Shown here piece by piece: positions 12,279-22,417 of a DNA stretch of 64,000 bases. Below the pieces are notes generated by a model. The model made no database searches. It was not told the DNA's origin and saw nothing but the letters and a program-made list of their open reading frames with translations. Made by a program: the position numbers and the translations under genes. Within the stretch, counting starts at the first letter, position 1, and every line of letters starts with the position of its first letter. Source of the DNA: Stipa capillata (lineage: Eukaryota; Streptophyta; Magnoliopsida; Poales; Poaceae); assembly GCA_019208055.1 (NCBI GenBank), contig JAGXJF010003902.1, forward strand, positions 20,320-84,319, in the 5' to 3' direction.

Positions 12279-13515
12279 CACCCCCTCCAAGTCAGAGAAA
12301 AGGTCCCACGATTAGTTCGGGACCAGGGCAAAAAGGTTTTCTCCTCAGCAGGACAACAGCTCCACAGGAGAAGTCGCTCGATCCAGGTCACTCGAGTTAG
12401 CGGTAAAAAGATAGTCGAGTCCCCTTAAAGATTTACTAGTCCAAGCACCTTCGGTAAGATCGCATAGTCATCACCCCTCCGATCGTCAGTTTGTCTCAAG
12501 TTGCACCAGCTCCATCCTCAAGTCGTCAAGCTACGAACAAGCTGATGATAAGACGCTTCGGGCGCCGTCGCCCAGCACGCGCGCTCGACAAAGCTACTGT
12601 GGCAGGTCACGACAAAGGGCACAGCAGTCCCTGGAGCAACCAACGACAACTCTGAAGGAGGGGATGATTTTTTTAAGTTTTTTTCTAGCAGTTTTTTCTT
12701 CTTACAATAGCTTGTAAAAGATACCTTAGTCAATTCATGGTTTTTATAAATATCAAGTCTTTTAGGTAAAATTTCTTCTAGACTGCCTATCCGAGAAACT
12801 TCTCGAATAAGATAGTCGGGGGCTGGATAAGTATGTGGCACCCAAAACTGGCTTATGCATAAACGTAACCAACGACTTGACCAAAAAAAAGGAAAGGGTT
12901 CCGCGCTGCAACCGTCAGAGATGCAAGGAAGACTCCTTAATGCGTCTGCAGGTGACAGGGGAAGCCACTGAGCCCCCCACCTGACCAGACCTAAGGGCCG
13001 GTCGACTAAGCTCCCTGGTTTCATGGCAAAGTCCCCCGACCACGAGTAAAGGAAGAAGAGAAGGTACAAATATGACTAAGCCAAAAGAACCTGCCTGCTT
13101 ATCCATATCCTCGACTACTTTGAACAGAAGGCATCACGGATAGAGTGCTATGTGGTCGCCAAAAGGGAAAACGTAGAGCTTACTAACTTACGTCCAGCAC
13201 CCCAGCAACAAGGGAACATAAGTTGTCGCTACGACCACGAAAGGCTGTACGAGGACCCCTTATCGCGTTTACTGATGACGAGGAGCCACGGAGCCCTCCA
13301 TCTGACTAAACATAAGGCCTGGTCGATCGCAGTCAGTGGTAAACAAGCCAACTCACAAATCCTAAGTCAGGGGAAGGGGACGACGAGTTCGATTAAGCCT
13401 ACGAAAACCCTCATGTCCGATAAACATTCACAGAGTAGTAGAGCACAAGTTTTCAGAAAACGAAAAAATACACAGATTAAGAGCATAAGTTACTAATCAC
13501 AGTTTGTTACAAGAG
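12279..13515 (+). other. Non-coding internal region of the Tat element
   Basis: No conserved coding sequence was recognised. The stretch has mixed composition, an AT-rich patch at about 12665-12780, and sequence resembling the degraded 3' untranslated part of Tat elements. It separates the truncated protease from the antisense ORF. Confidence 0.5.
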
Positions 13516-16069
13516 TTATTTAGATAGACTGGGTGCCTGAACCCAGTCCGCAAAGGCATTGGCGGCACTCTGCACGGCACCGAGAAGCTTCTCTTCCTCA
13601 TCCTCCGGCAGATCGGCATCAAGGGCCTCCAGAGATAACTCTAGGTACTGGCATTTGAGGAGGGCTAAGGCGAAGGCCAGGGCATCCCACATCCCTTGCT
13701 TGAGCTCCTCGTCGAGGAGCTTCTCGACAACGGGCTTCAGACGTGAGAGGGACGCCACCAGCTCCACCAGACGAATAGCCCTTGAAGGGCTGGGAAAGAC
13801 GGTGACCCCAACCTCCATGAGCGTACGAAGAGCCTGGTCGAGGTCCTCCTCCAGTTTCCCAGTGTATGATCGACTCCGACTTAGAGAAGACGTTGCCTCG
13901 GAGAGGCGGGCCTTCACTTCTTAGAGCTTGGCCGCGTCCTGCGCCCATCGCCGCTCGGAGTCCGCAAGGCGCTTCTCCAGTGCCTCCTTCTCCGCTCGCC
14001 ACCTCTCGGATTCTTCGAGTTGCTTCTTCAGCTCCTCGTTCTCTGCCCGGTGCACCTCCAGCTTAGTCTGCGCCCTTTGGAGCGGAGGAATCAGGGGGAG
14101 GATGCTCTGTCAAAACACAAGGTTAGTATGGGATATATAAATATTTTTTCTACTAACTCCGTGGATTACCTGTAGCATGGAGTAAATATCGACGCCTTTG
14201 GGCGCCAACACCCCCGGCGTGGGGAGCTCAGTCTGTACAACCAAGGGCGGCGCCGGTGTCTTTGCCGGGGGCTGCTCCTCTGCAGCAGCTTTAGCCGCAG
14301 CTCCGGTCGGGCGGATGGTCACCCTAGTCGGAAGAATCAGTTTCGTTACCCTTCAAAAGATAAAAGAAAGAAGAAAGAGAGATTCCAAAAAAATACCGAG
14401 AAGAAGACCCACCGGTGACGTTTCACCGGCAGTGAGGTTCCCTTCATCGGCACCTCCAAGCCCCGCTTCTCAGTGGGCACTAGCGGCAACTTTCCCTTGT
14501 CTGCAGGAAGGCCTACAACCGGCACGACCTCCTCCACGTGTGTAGGCATGGTGGGAGGTGCTGACTCCTCCGGGCAGGGATCACTCGAACCCTGTATCCC
14601 GACTACTTATTCCCACCATTCATGAAAAACCAAAGGGAAAATTTTAGTCGAGCACCGGTTTGTACCTAGGGTTGGGGGCTTGGCGGGGGTGAAGGAGCCC
14701 GAGTAGGAGGCTTCGCTCGGTAGCTTCCGCCATCGCCTCAGCCTCAGACAAACCTCCAACACTCGGGATTAGAGAGGTCGCACCGAGGACCTCGACCTCT
14801 TCCTCCTGAACAGGGGCGCTAGCCCACTCAGTCTCTGAGTCGGGAGCCCCGTGGCCTACTCACTGCAAAAGAACCCGTGTGGCGTTAGAAACGCCACACA
14901 AACAAGCCACGACCAGACAAAATAGAAACCATGGACTCACTGAAAAGATCTCCCTTTGTTCTTCAGGGCTAAGGTTGGGGATCGACAAGGGCACGTCAGT
15001 CCGGCCGCCCTGAGGAGATTGCTCGAATAGGTTGTTCAGCCTGTTTCGAAGCTCCTCGGGGGAAAGATCTAGACAACCAATCAAAAAATTTGACGGGTAG
15101 AACATGTTTCCGACTAAGAATGACACTAAGGAGTTCAGATACTCACCGAAGTCGAAGTCCCTAGTCTGGTACTTGCCTTCTGGGACCTCCCAAGCAGGGT
15201 CAACCCTCGACCAAAGGGGGCTAATCTGGTGCTGAAGGAAGTCCCTCGGTGACATCCCACGCCGACAAGCCTCTGTTGGCGAGATCGGCAATGTCGCCAA
15301 CGAGGGCTTTTAGCCACTTGGTTTCCTTCGGGGCCTCCGACCAGCACTTTGTCGGAAGAGGCGCTAGCCAGCGGTAGTAGATCCCTGCAGAGAGTGGGGG
15401 CTAACAATAGGACCACCTCGAGTGCCAGCCCGACCACGAAAATTTCTGGGAAGAGGAGATGTAGGCATCCTTCCTCCCTTCCCGGAGTCGGAATCCAGCG
15501 CCACCGATGACTCCTCCGCCGCTAACTTTCATCCAGCGGAGGTTGTAGTAGTACCTCCACAGCTCCAGGCTTGGCCTGATGCCGAGCTAGGCCTCACACA
15601 GGTGTGCGAAGACCGCCAGCATCAAGACCGAGTTCGGGTTGAGGTGGATCAACTCGAGCCCGTAGAACTGGAGGACGAGGAGGAAGAAATGCGAGGGCGG
15701 TAATTGGAAGCCACACCGAAAGAAGTCTGCGAAGACGACGGTCCAGGTTGTGTCTGGACTCAGGACCGTCTCCTTCACAGCCTCCCGGTGAGGCACGAAC
15801 ACTTCCGGGAGGATGACCTCCTCCGATACTAGCTTCTTGAGGGCGGCGGAATCCATTACCGAGGCCTCAAACTCGGGAATGATGGAAATCGGCCCTCCCG
15901 AAGGATCCTCCACCGGCTTCTGGGGCTTAGGAGAATTCCTTGCGGCATTCTTCTTCCCCATGATCATTGACAATGATCGGAAACGACGAGGTGGAAGTTT
16001 GAACGTAGGAGCACAAGAAAAAAGATGAGAAGTGCTAAGAGATAGAGAGCAATGCGGGCAAAACCCCAA
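13516..16069 (-). pseudogene. Antisense ORF of the Tat element (Transposase_28-like, 'putative gypsy type transposon')
   Basis: On the strand opposite to the protease, a broken gene starts near 15962 (MGKKNAARNSP; in-frame start also at 16069). Its first exon encodes the Transposase_28-type block ending in LPPSHFFLLVLQFYGLELIHLNPNSV, cut here in mid-motif, then an HLCEA stretch. Later fragments at 14860-15300, 14110-14550 and 13516-14000 encode DLSPEELRNRLNNLF and a coiled-coil C-terminus (ELKKQLEESER-like, EVKARLSEATSSLS). Frame changes between fragments fit small introns plus decay; a TAA near 13921-13923 stands where Gln is expected. Antisense ORFs of this kind between pol and the 3' LTR are known from Tat-lineage elements (Grande, Retand, RIRE2-like). 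Its biochemical role is unknown; it is not a demonstrated transposase. Confidence 0.8.
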
Positions 16070-16585
16070 TCCTCAGTCTCTTAAAAGATTTGAATTGTGC
16101 CTGACCAAAGCACGGTTAACGGCATGATCTGTTCGATTGTATTAAATGCGAAACAGTTACTTTTCCCGCATGCGAGACGACGTGAGAAAACATGGGTCTG
16201 ACAACCCACGACCCCGCTGAGCGCGTAATGCCTAGGCTAACGTCAGCCGAGCAATAACGCAAAAAAGAAAAGATTCTTCATCACCACGCGAAAATTCTGC
16301 CATGACGTTCAGTTTCCTAGAAATTTGCCAGGCGAACGCATGTGTACAATCAGTGGATCAGATTAAACTAGAAAATAGTTCTCGGGTAAGCGAACCCAGA
16401 AAATACCTCGGATTACTCAGAAGTTTACTCCGACCAGGACATCCCGACTACCCAGTAGAGATAGTGCCTACTCGGGGAAGTTGTCGAAGAAGTGCTCGTT
16501 TTCACCTACTCGGAGTGGTACCCCGACAAGGGCAAATTTCTTACAGAACGGTCATGACCTCACTTCACGTACTAATGGGGGGGCT
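16070..16585 (+). other. Upstream region of the antisense ORF and polypurine tract of the Tat element
   Basis: No coding sequence was seen. At its right end aatggggggg (16574-16583) is a polypurine tract placed two to three bases before the TG of the 3' LTR, the usual Tat arrangement. On the minus strand the same interval is the presumed promoter region of the antisense ORF. Confidence 0.65.
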
Positions 16586-17157
16586 TGACGATGGATAGTA
16601 CAGTATCCCGTATATTAGAAAATATCCGTACACGATTCCCTGGATTACCAGAGTGCACCACGTACCAGTTAAGGATCCCAGGATGATAAGGTAACCCCTC
16701 GTAAGGAGGGAAGATATCCTTTAAACTAGGGATGCGATCCCAATGTTTAAGAAAGCCAGAGTCTTACCTAGGTCAAAGTCTATGACCAGTACGACCAGAT
16801 GAACCCCCTATAAAAGGATCAGCAGTCCCATAGGGGAGGGGAAGCCTTTCTAGATCCAGAAGCCCTAGCTATTCCTACGAGAAGACCCGCCACCTCGAAG
16901 GAGTCGAGCTCAGTGGGACTAGTTAGATTAGTCTACGATTAGGCCTAGGGTAGCCACTAACATACACATCCCTTGTAAGATGATTCTCTGAGCAATATAC
17001 ACGAATAGGACGTAGGGTTGTTCTCCTGAGGGAGGCCCGAACCTGTATAAAAAAGGCATTTCCTTGCTGTCAGATCTCTTGGTCTTGTGCCCTAGAGGTC
17101 CCTACCCCCCCGTATCACAGTTCCACGAATACCGTAAGATTAGCGGTGTACCGATCA
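16586..17157 (+). repeat. 3' LTR of the Tat element
   Basis: Begins TGACGATGG just after the polypurine tract. TATAAAAG lies at 16809-16816 and the block AGGACGTAGGGTTGTT at about 17028, followed by GAACCTGTATAAA, the signature shared with the LTRs at 7471 and 17644. The right end is approximate (ccgatca at 17151-17157). It does not match the LTR at 7471 closely enough to be its partner. Confidence 0.7.
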
Positions 17158-17643
17158 TCGATAGTATCCTAATATAATACTATGCCTTCTCTAGTCCAAC
17201 TGGTAACCTACTAGTACACAATATTCAATACAAACTCAACAAAATCCACCTTGGCGAATATGTCATTCGCCACCTTGAAGCTATTTTGTATGAACCTCCG
17301 TGCACCTTGGACTTTGAGATTCACATTTGCAGCTCAATGACCTGAACCGCTGATGAGACTCCATTGCTACTCCCTGGCTCCACCATGACTCCACCTGCAC
17401 CTATATTTCCTTCTTCATTCATCACTTGAAACTGAAGAAACTTTACAGCCATATCCTGAGTCATCTCACAATATGTCTCTGCCTGTCGTGCGTCTTCAGC
17501 CGCACGCCTCGCTACAATTCCCATGTTGAGCCTCCGCAGCCCTGGTTAAAGATCTCCTAGGTAGCCAGCCCACACTTCTTCCAACCCCGCTGCTTTTTCC
17601 TCCATCAATTTGTCCACAATTGATGTCGAGTCCAACGCCTCAC

Positions 17644-18914
17644 TGTTGGTGTTACGGGGCCCAGGGTCCCCTAAACCGCTGGCAAAGGCCCAACTTGATG
17701 CCACGTCGCTGAGGACGTGGGAGTTAAGAAGAGGTGCCCGGGGGCTCACCCCGAGCACTGTTCCACTTGGCTAAATCAAGGGGTGCCCTGAGTCGTCCCT
17801 TAATGGCGTTTCTCAAAGGGCCCAAGGCGACTTGGTACCCACCCGGGACAAAGCAAGCAGAAGTGCTCAGGGGCTTACCCCGAGCACCCAAGCAGAAGTG
17901 CTCAGGGGCTCACCCCGAGCACCCAAGCAGAAGTGCTCGGGGGCCCACCCCGAGCACCCAAGGTGACCTGGCCTCCGTCCAGGGTGCCGAGTGCCTCGCC
18001 CAAATGATGGAGCGGCCTAGGAGGCGTGCTCGGGGGCTTCTGATCCCGGGAGCCCCGAGCACCCCTTGAGGGCCCCTTCTCAGTCCGCGTGGCTCAACAG
18101 GCGCATTTAATACCTGTGTCGGGCGCATTTAATGCCTATGTCAGGTGCATTAAATGCCCGTCTACTCCAAGTCCTTGTAGACCAGAGGCGATGTCCTGAC
18201 CGGTTCCCATCCCCCCAAGTGATAAGCCCTGTCAGCTATCAGTCTTGGAGGGGATGGAGAGGTCTGACACCTCTTTTTGACTTTGAGGGCGTGCCTCCGC
18301 GCGCCCATACGCATGCCCTCTGCACCTGGTCCGTGGGGCCCGGGTAGTTGCAGCATAGCCCGTGTCAGGAGACGTCAAATCTTCACCTCCTAACATGTCC
18401 TCATCATGATGATCTGGTTCCCAACCAAGGCGTGACCGGCACTGTTCTGCTACAGCGAATCTCAACCACCGGCGTGGCTTGCCCACGCCCGTTCCTTCCG
18501 CGACAAGTTTCGTGGGAAGATATTTACCTTTCGGCCACTGTGGTGATCCCCGGATATATAAGGGGAGAGCCGCGGCCATGCAGAGGCATCAATCGGCGAG
18601 GAAAGGATCAGAGCCTGAGATCTTTTTCTTAGGCAACATAACCTTAGACATAAAAACCATAGAGGAAGAAGAACTGGAGCGCGTGTGCTGCTAGTTCACC
18701 GTAATCTCTCCACATATTCTCAAATACACTCAAAGCAGGACGTAGGGTTTTACACCTAGAAGGTGGCTTGAACCTGGGTAAATCACCGTGTCTTTCCTAT
18801 TTCCATATCCCACCAGGCCCTAGCTCCGGCGTAGCTCCGTAGAACTGCACCTCCCCGGCCGAATCCCAAAGGGGGTCCTTCCGGATCACCGATACCGGCG
18901 TTTGTACGTCGACA
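17644..18914 (+). mobile_element. Solo LTR (Tat-like) with perfect CTCAC target duplication
   Basis: The 1271-bp unit starts TGTTGGTGTTACGG and ends GTACGTCGACA, flanked by CTCAC at 17639-17643 and 18915-18919. TATATAAG is at 18555-18562, and AGGACGTAGGGTTTTAC at about 18738 is followed by GAACCTGGGTAAA, the same block as in the two Tat LTRs to the left. It lies inside the reading frame of the neighbouring minus-strand ORF, which it disrupted. No internal sequence is left. Confidence 0.9.
17855..17959. repeat. Three tandem 35-bp units with an internal palindrome
   Basis: The unit beginning aagcagaagtgctc is repeated at 17855, 17890 and 17925 with few changes. Each unit contains gtgctc[ag]gggg and ccccgagcac arms that can pair as a hairpin. 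It lies in the U3 part of the solo LTR. Confidence 0.9.
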
Positions 18915-19760
18915 CTCACCTCCGGACCACCGAGTACTCTGCTCCTCCAGATCACATGTTCTCCATATTGGTCGTAGCTTCAACTCCCGAGATCTCGTCC
19001 CTTGAAGCCTCCCCCCAACCCCTGCTTATATAGTAATTCTTGGATTCCTACTTCGAGTCCCTCTCCTTCCAAAATTCAGAATCCAATTTGAATTTAAGCA
19101 AACAACGACTTTCTTCCTGAAATCTGGCTCGAAAACCTACAAAAACACGTCCTGGGCCTCCACAAGCCTCCTAGGCTGCCCCACGCCTCCTGGGCCCCTC
19201 CCGGGCCCCCAGGTCCCAACTAGGCCCCTCCGGGTCGCCAGCGCCTCCCCCCCGGGCCAAATCCGCCCCCCTCCCCCGCGCTGACTAGGCCACGGCACCC
19301 ACCTGGGTCGGGGGTAGCACCCAGCTGGGCCGCACGAGCTGCACGCCTGGACCGTGTCGTCTGCCTGGGCCGGCGGCATTCGCGCCTGGGCCGGCCTTGC
19401 CCGCCGCCTAGGTCACGGAGCCCGCTCGGCCTGGCCGCCTGCGCCGCCTGGGTCACTGCCCGGCCCTGCCAGGCCGCGCCCGAACACACCTGGGCCGCGC
19501 CGGCCGTTCGCTTGGGCCGCCGCCAGCGCCCTGGGCCGCCACGCACCAGGTCGCCCGCCTGGGCCTCGGTTGCACACCTGGGTCGTGCCCCCTCGGCTGG
19601 GCAGCTGCGTGCCAAGCCACCTGCCTGGGCATGGGCGCCTCAGGCTGTCGTGCCTCCTTCCGCGGCCGACGTCGTAACCTACTCATACACATATTCGACA
19701 CAAAATCAATATTTTTCATGGTCAGTTAGCAAGTATTCTCTATGTTGTTAGTAATGCAAG

Positions 19761-20266
19761 TAACATGACTGTTGCGGGAGGTCATCCCAACCACCCAGCC
19801 GAGGTACCCCCAAGTCTTTCCCCCAGTAATGCTAACTCTATATCCAATCTTTGTAAGTGTGCAGGAATGCAAGCGACACCCGGACGAGGTGCGGAGGCGA
19901 CACTCGAACAAGGTGCGGGTACGACACCCGGACGAGGTGTGGGAGCGACACCCCAGATGAGGTGCGGATGAGGCGACACCCGGACGAGGTGTGGGAGCGA
20001 CACCCGAACGCGGTACAGGCGCGACACCCGGGCGAGGTGTGGGAGCGACACCCGGACGAGGTGCGGGCATGACATTCGAACAATGTGTGGGAGCAACACC
20101 CGGACGAGGTGTAGGAGCGACACCTGGACGAGGTGCAGGCACGACACCCGGACGAGGCGACACCCGGACAAGGTGCGGGAGCGACACACGGACAAGGTAC
20201 GGGCGCGACACCCGGACAAGGTGCAGGAGTGACGCACGGAACAGGTGCGAAGTCAATGGGGGGCGA
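19761..20266 (+). repeat. Minisatellite in the 3' untranslated part of a Tat element, with polypurine tract
   Basis: From about 19873 to 20249, units around 'gcgacacccggacgaggtgcgg' (mostly 21-24 bp, with shorter variants) are repeated some sixteen times. Directly after it, at 20253-20263, tcaatgggggg is a polypurine tract, followed by TGTGGGCC, the presumed 3' LTR start. Long ORFs in all frames here come from the repeat itself. Tandem repeats at this place, just upstream of the 3' LTR, are known for Tat/Ogre elements. Confidence 0.8.
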
Positions 20267-20740
20267 TGTGGGCCACGGGAAGAGGTGCCAAAGCCCTAGA
20301 CGAATGACATCCTAACCCAGATAGAGGTCGGGGATGCTTGGAGAAAGGCACTGAACGAGATGGCGATCCAGACCGGCGAGATGCATCTGGCATATACCCG
20401 CTAATATAGTAAGTAGAGGCGAGGGAAAGAATACGAACTGGTCCGGAGCCCTGTGATGTAAAGCAAAGCATTACCGAAAACTGCCTAGGGGCAGACATGT
20501 ATTTTAACTTGTAAGTCGCTCCTGTCTATATAAGTGCAGGATGGCATCCCCAGGAGGGGAGAGGGATGAAGGATTTTTCCAGCACACCCACATTCGTATA
20601 TCTTCTACATTTTCGATATTAATCTTCGGTGAGAATTCTGAGCTAGTGGTAGGGAGAGCTTGGATCGCCACGTACGTCGTCAACTTAGCACTTTGGCCTT
20701 AGGGACCGGGGTGTCTTTTTTTTTGAGATAGACCGGGGTG
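20267..20740 (+). repeat. 3' LTR of a second Tat-like element
   Basis: Begins TGTGGGCCACG right after a polypurine tract. TATATAAG at 20527-20534 (in ctgtctatataagtgcagg) is a good core promoter. The right boundary is uncertain because a short duplication (gaccggggtgtctt) sits there. No 5' part of this element is in the window. Confidence 0.6.
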
Positions 20741-20744
20741 TCTT

Positions 20745-21739
20745 AAGTTTACTGTCCGAGGACAACTTCGTCGATAATCACAATGTCGAGGTACTTTTGT
20801 AGTACTTCGTCTGGCATGATAGCGTAGTTCGTTGGTTTGTACGAGGATTCGGGTGTGCAACTGCTCTCAATAGAATAAAGATAGTAATAAAAGAATTCCG
20901 TGTTAATTGGTTGGTTAATTGTGGCGTTAGAGCAGTCACTGCGTTCGTAATTCAACAGCTATTGCATTTCGATACTTGTCATTTTACATACAGATTGAAT
21001 TGAATTTCAGGCTAACTATCTGGACTTTATAGATTGAATTTAATGTTTTTGTATTGGATATGGATTTCTGTGAGTTTTCACTCGTGTGATGGTGGTTGGA
21101 AACTCAGACTGTAACATCTCAATTTTGTGATTTAAAAATATATATTTAAAATAGCATTTTTATCTTCTTTGGTTGGTCTTTGTTGAATTAGAATCCTGCT
21201 TATCTGAATTTTCTGAAATTAAAACGAATTAATACGATAATTATTCTCAGCTCAAATTATTTAATCAAGTTTACAATAAAAAAATATTTCTCTTGAGTTT
21301 TTTTGGGAGTTCAATTCGTATTGCCTAGCTCATTAGAAAACTCAATCTTTATTTAAGCCTGAAATCAAATCTTCTTCTCAATTTGCACTTTCGGGCTGAA
21401 TTCCTTACCTTCGCCCATCTTTTGCCTAGCAAAATCCTAGTACAAGTGGCCTCAGCCGCAAAGTAACGATCAAATCAAATGCTTACATCAACGAAATCCT
21501 ACCAAAACATACATCATTTGACATGACCAAGCGCTCCTTAAAAAAAAGTATTACATAAGGACTTATAAAATAAGATTTTTATTAGAAGCCTCTTTAACTC
21601 GCAGAAATATCAAAGGAAACAATTCAATTCCAATAAAAAACAGAAAAAAGAAATTTGTGAATCAAAGAGGTATAAAAATCATATCAAAACTTCTTTCCAC
21701 CAAATTTACAAGAGCGTCTGCAAACCAAACAACAAACTG
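20745..21739. other. AT-rich target sequence left of the CACTA element
   Basis: No gene was recognised. A minus-strand ORF at 20749-20955 (ends MPDEVLQKYLDIVIIDEVVLGQ-like) has no identifiable domain. A TGTAACATCTCAATTTTG stretch near 21109 resembles an LTR start but no second end was found. It is followed at 21737-21739 by CTG, the left copy of the CACTA target duplication, so this DNA is older than the transposon. Confidence 0.5.
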
Positions 21740-21751
21740 CACTACCTCAGA

Positions 21752-22195
21752 AAACCCCTTCACTGACGGGCACTAAAACCCCTTCACTGACGGGTTTCCG
21801 GCCCGTCACTAACGTCGCGTCAGTGGAAGTCCAACTTTCACTGACGGGCACGAAGCCCATCAGTAGATGTCAACTATTACTGACGGGCCCAACTCGCCCG
21901 TCAGAAGAGATGTAGTTCAGGGCGTCCGGACAGTGCCTTTCACTGACGGGCAATTATAATAAGCCCGTCAGCGATGATACATTTCCACTGACGTGCACGT
22001 TTATGTGCCCGTCAGTAGATGTCAACTGTTACTGACGGGCACAACTTGCCCGTCAGCAGAGATGTAGTTCAGGGCGCCTGGAAACATCCTGGCAACACCT
22101 TTCACTGACGGGCACTGATACCTCGTCCGTCAGTGATGATATATTTTCACTGACGTGCACGTTTATGTGCCCGTCAGTGAAAGTATGGTCACACT
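21752..22195. repeat. Left (3') subterminal repeat region of the large CACTA
   Basis: About sixteen direct and inverted copies of a 10-bp motif (actgacgggc and its complement) arranged as back-to-back pairs around short loops. In En/Spm such subterminal motifs are where the TNPA-type protein binds. A roughly 120-bp segment (tgtcaactattactgacggg..atgtagttcagggcg) appears twice in tandem, near 21868 and 22020. Confidence 0.92.
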
Positions 22196-22417
22196 TTTTT
22201 TTAAATTATTTTCTGGAAACGCAATATGAATAATATACAGCAATTAATATGTCAAATATTAAGCATATGTAACATTTAATATCAGAAATACGAATCACAT
22301 ATACCAAATTAATATCACAAATAGTAAATACAATATAAAAACAAGTTTACAACGAATTAAAACGACAAACAATTGCATTTAACAATGTTTATTCTCAGTA
22401 GCCCTACTAATCTACGT

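Larger units (their letters stand above)
17321..18985 (-). pseudogene. Short ORF of the copia-like element, split by a solo LTR
   Basis: A minus-strand frame starts near 18983 (MKLRPIWRTCDLEEQ, then RWSGGE), is interrupted at the solo LTR (17644-18914) and resumes with ALDSTSIVDKLMEEKAAG before a TAA at 17546-17548. A further ORF at 17321-17524 (ARRAAEDARQAETYCEMTQD) may be its continuation after a frameshift. The sequence is hydrophilic and helical, compatible with a gag-like coiled coil, but I do not recognise a named domain. Confidence 0.5.
17158..19760 (-). mobile_element. Probable non-autonomous copia-like LTR element (minus)
   Basis: Read on the minus strand, a GC-rich leader/LTR (about 19711 down to 19030, with TATATAAG near 19025) is followed by a short gag-like ORF and then AAGGTGGATTT and TGTTGAGTTTGTATTG at 17241, the polypurine tract and start of a 3' LTR. 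The LTR start resembles the sequence beginning at 19711 (both lead into GTAGGTTAC). No RT or integrase is present. The 19140-19660 part is a run of degenerate 'cctgggccg' repeats. The 3' LTR is truncated near 17158 by the Tat LTR. Boundaries and lineage are uncertain. Confidence 0.4.

Noticed and set aside
19873..20249. CRISPR-like regularly spaced repeats
   Set aside because: Units are contiguous and degenerate without unique spacers, and the context is a plant retrotransposon.
21100..21740. Another LTR starting TGTAACATCTCAATTTTG
   Set aside because: No matching end, promoter or target duplication could be found.
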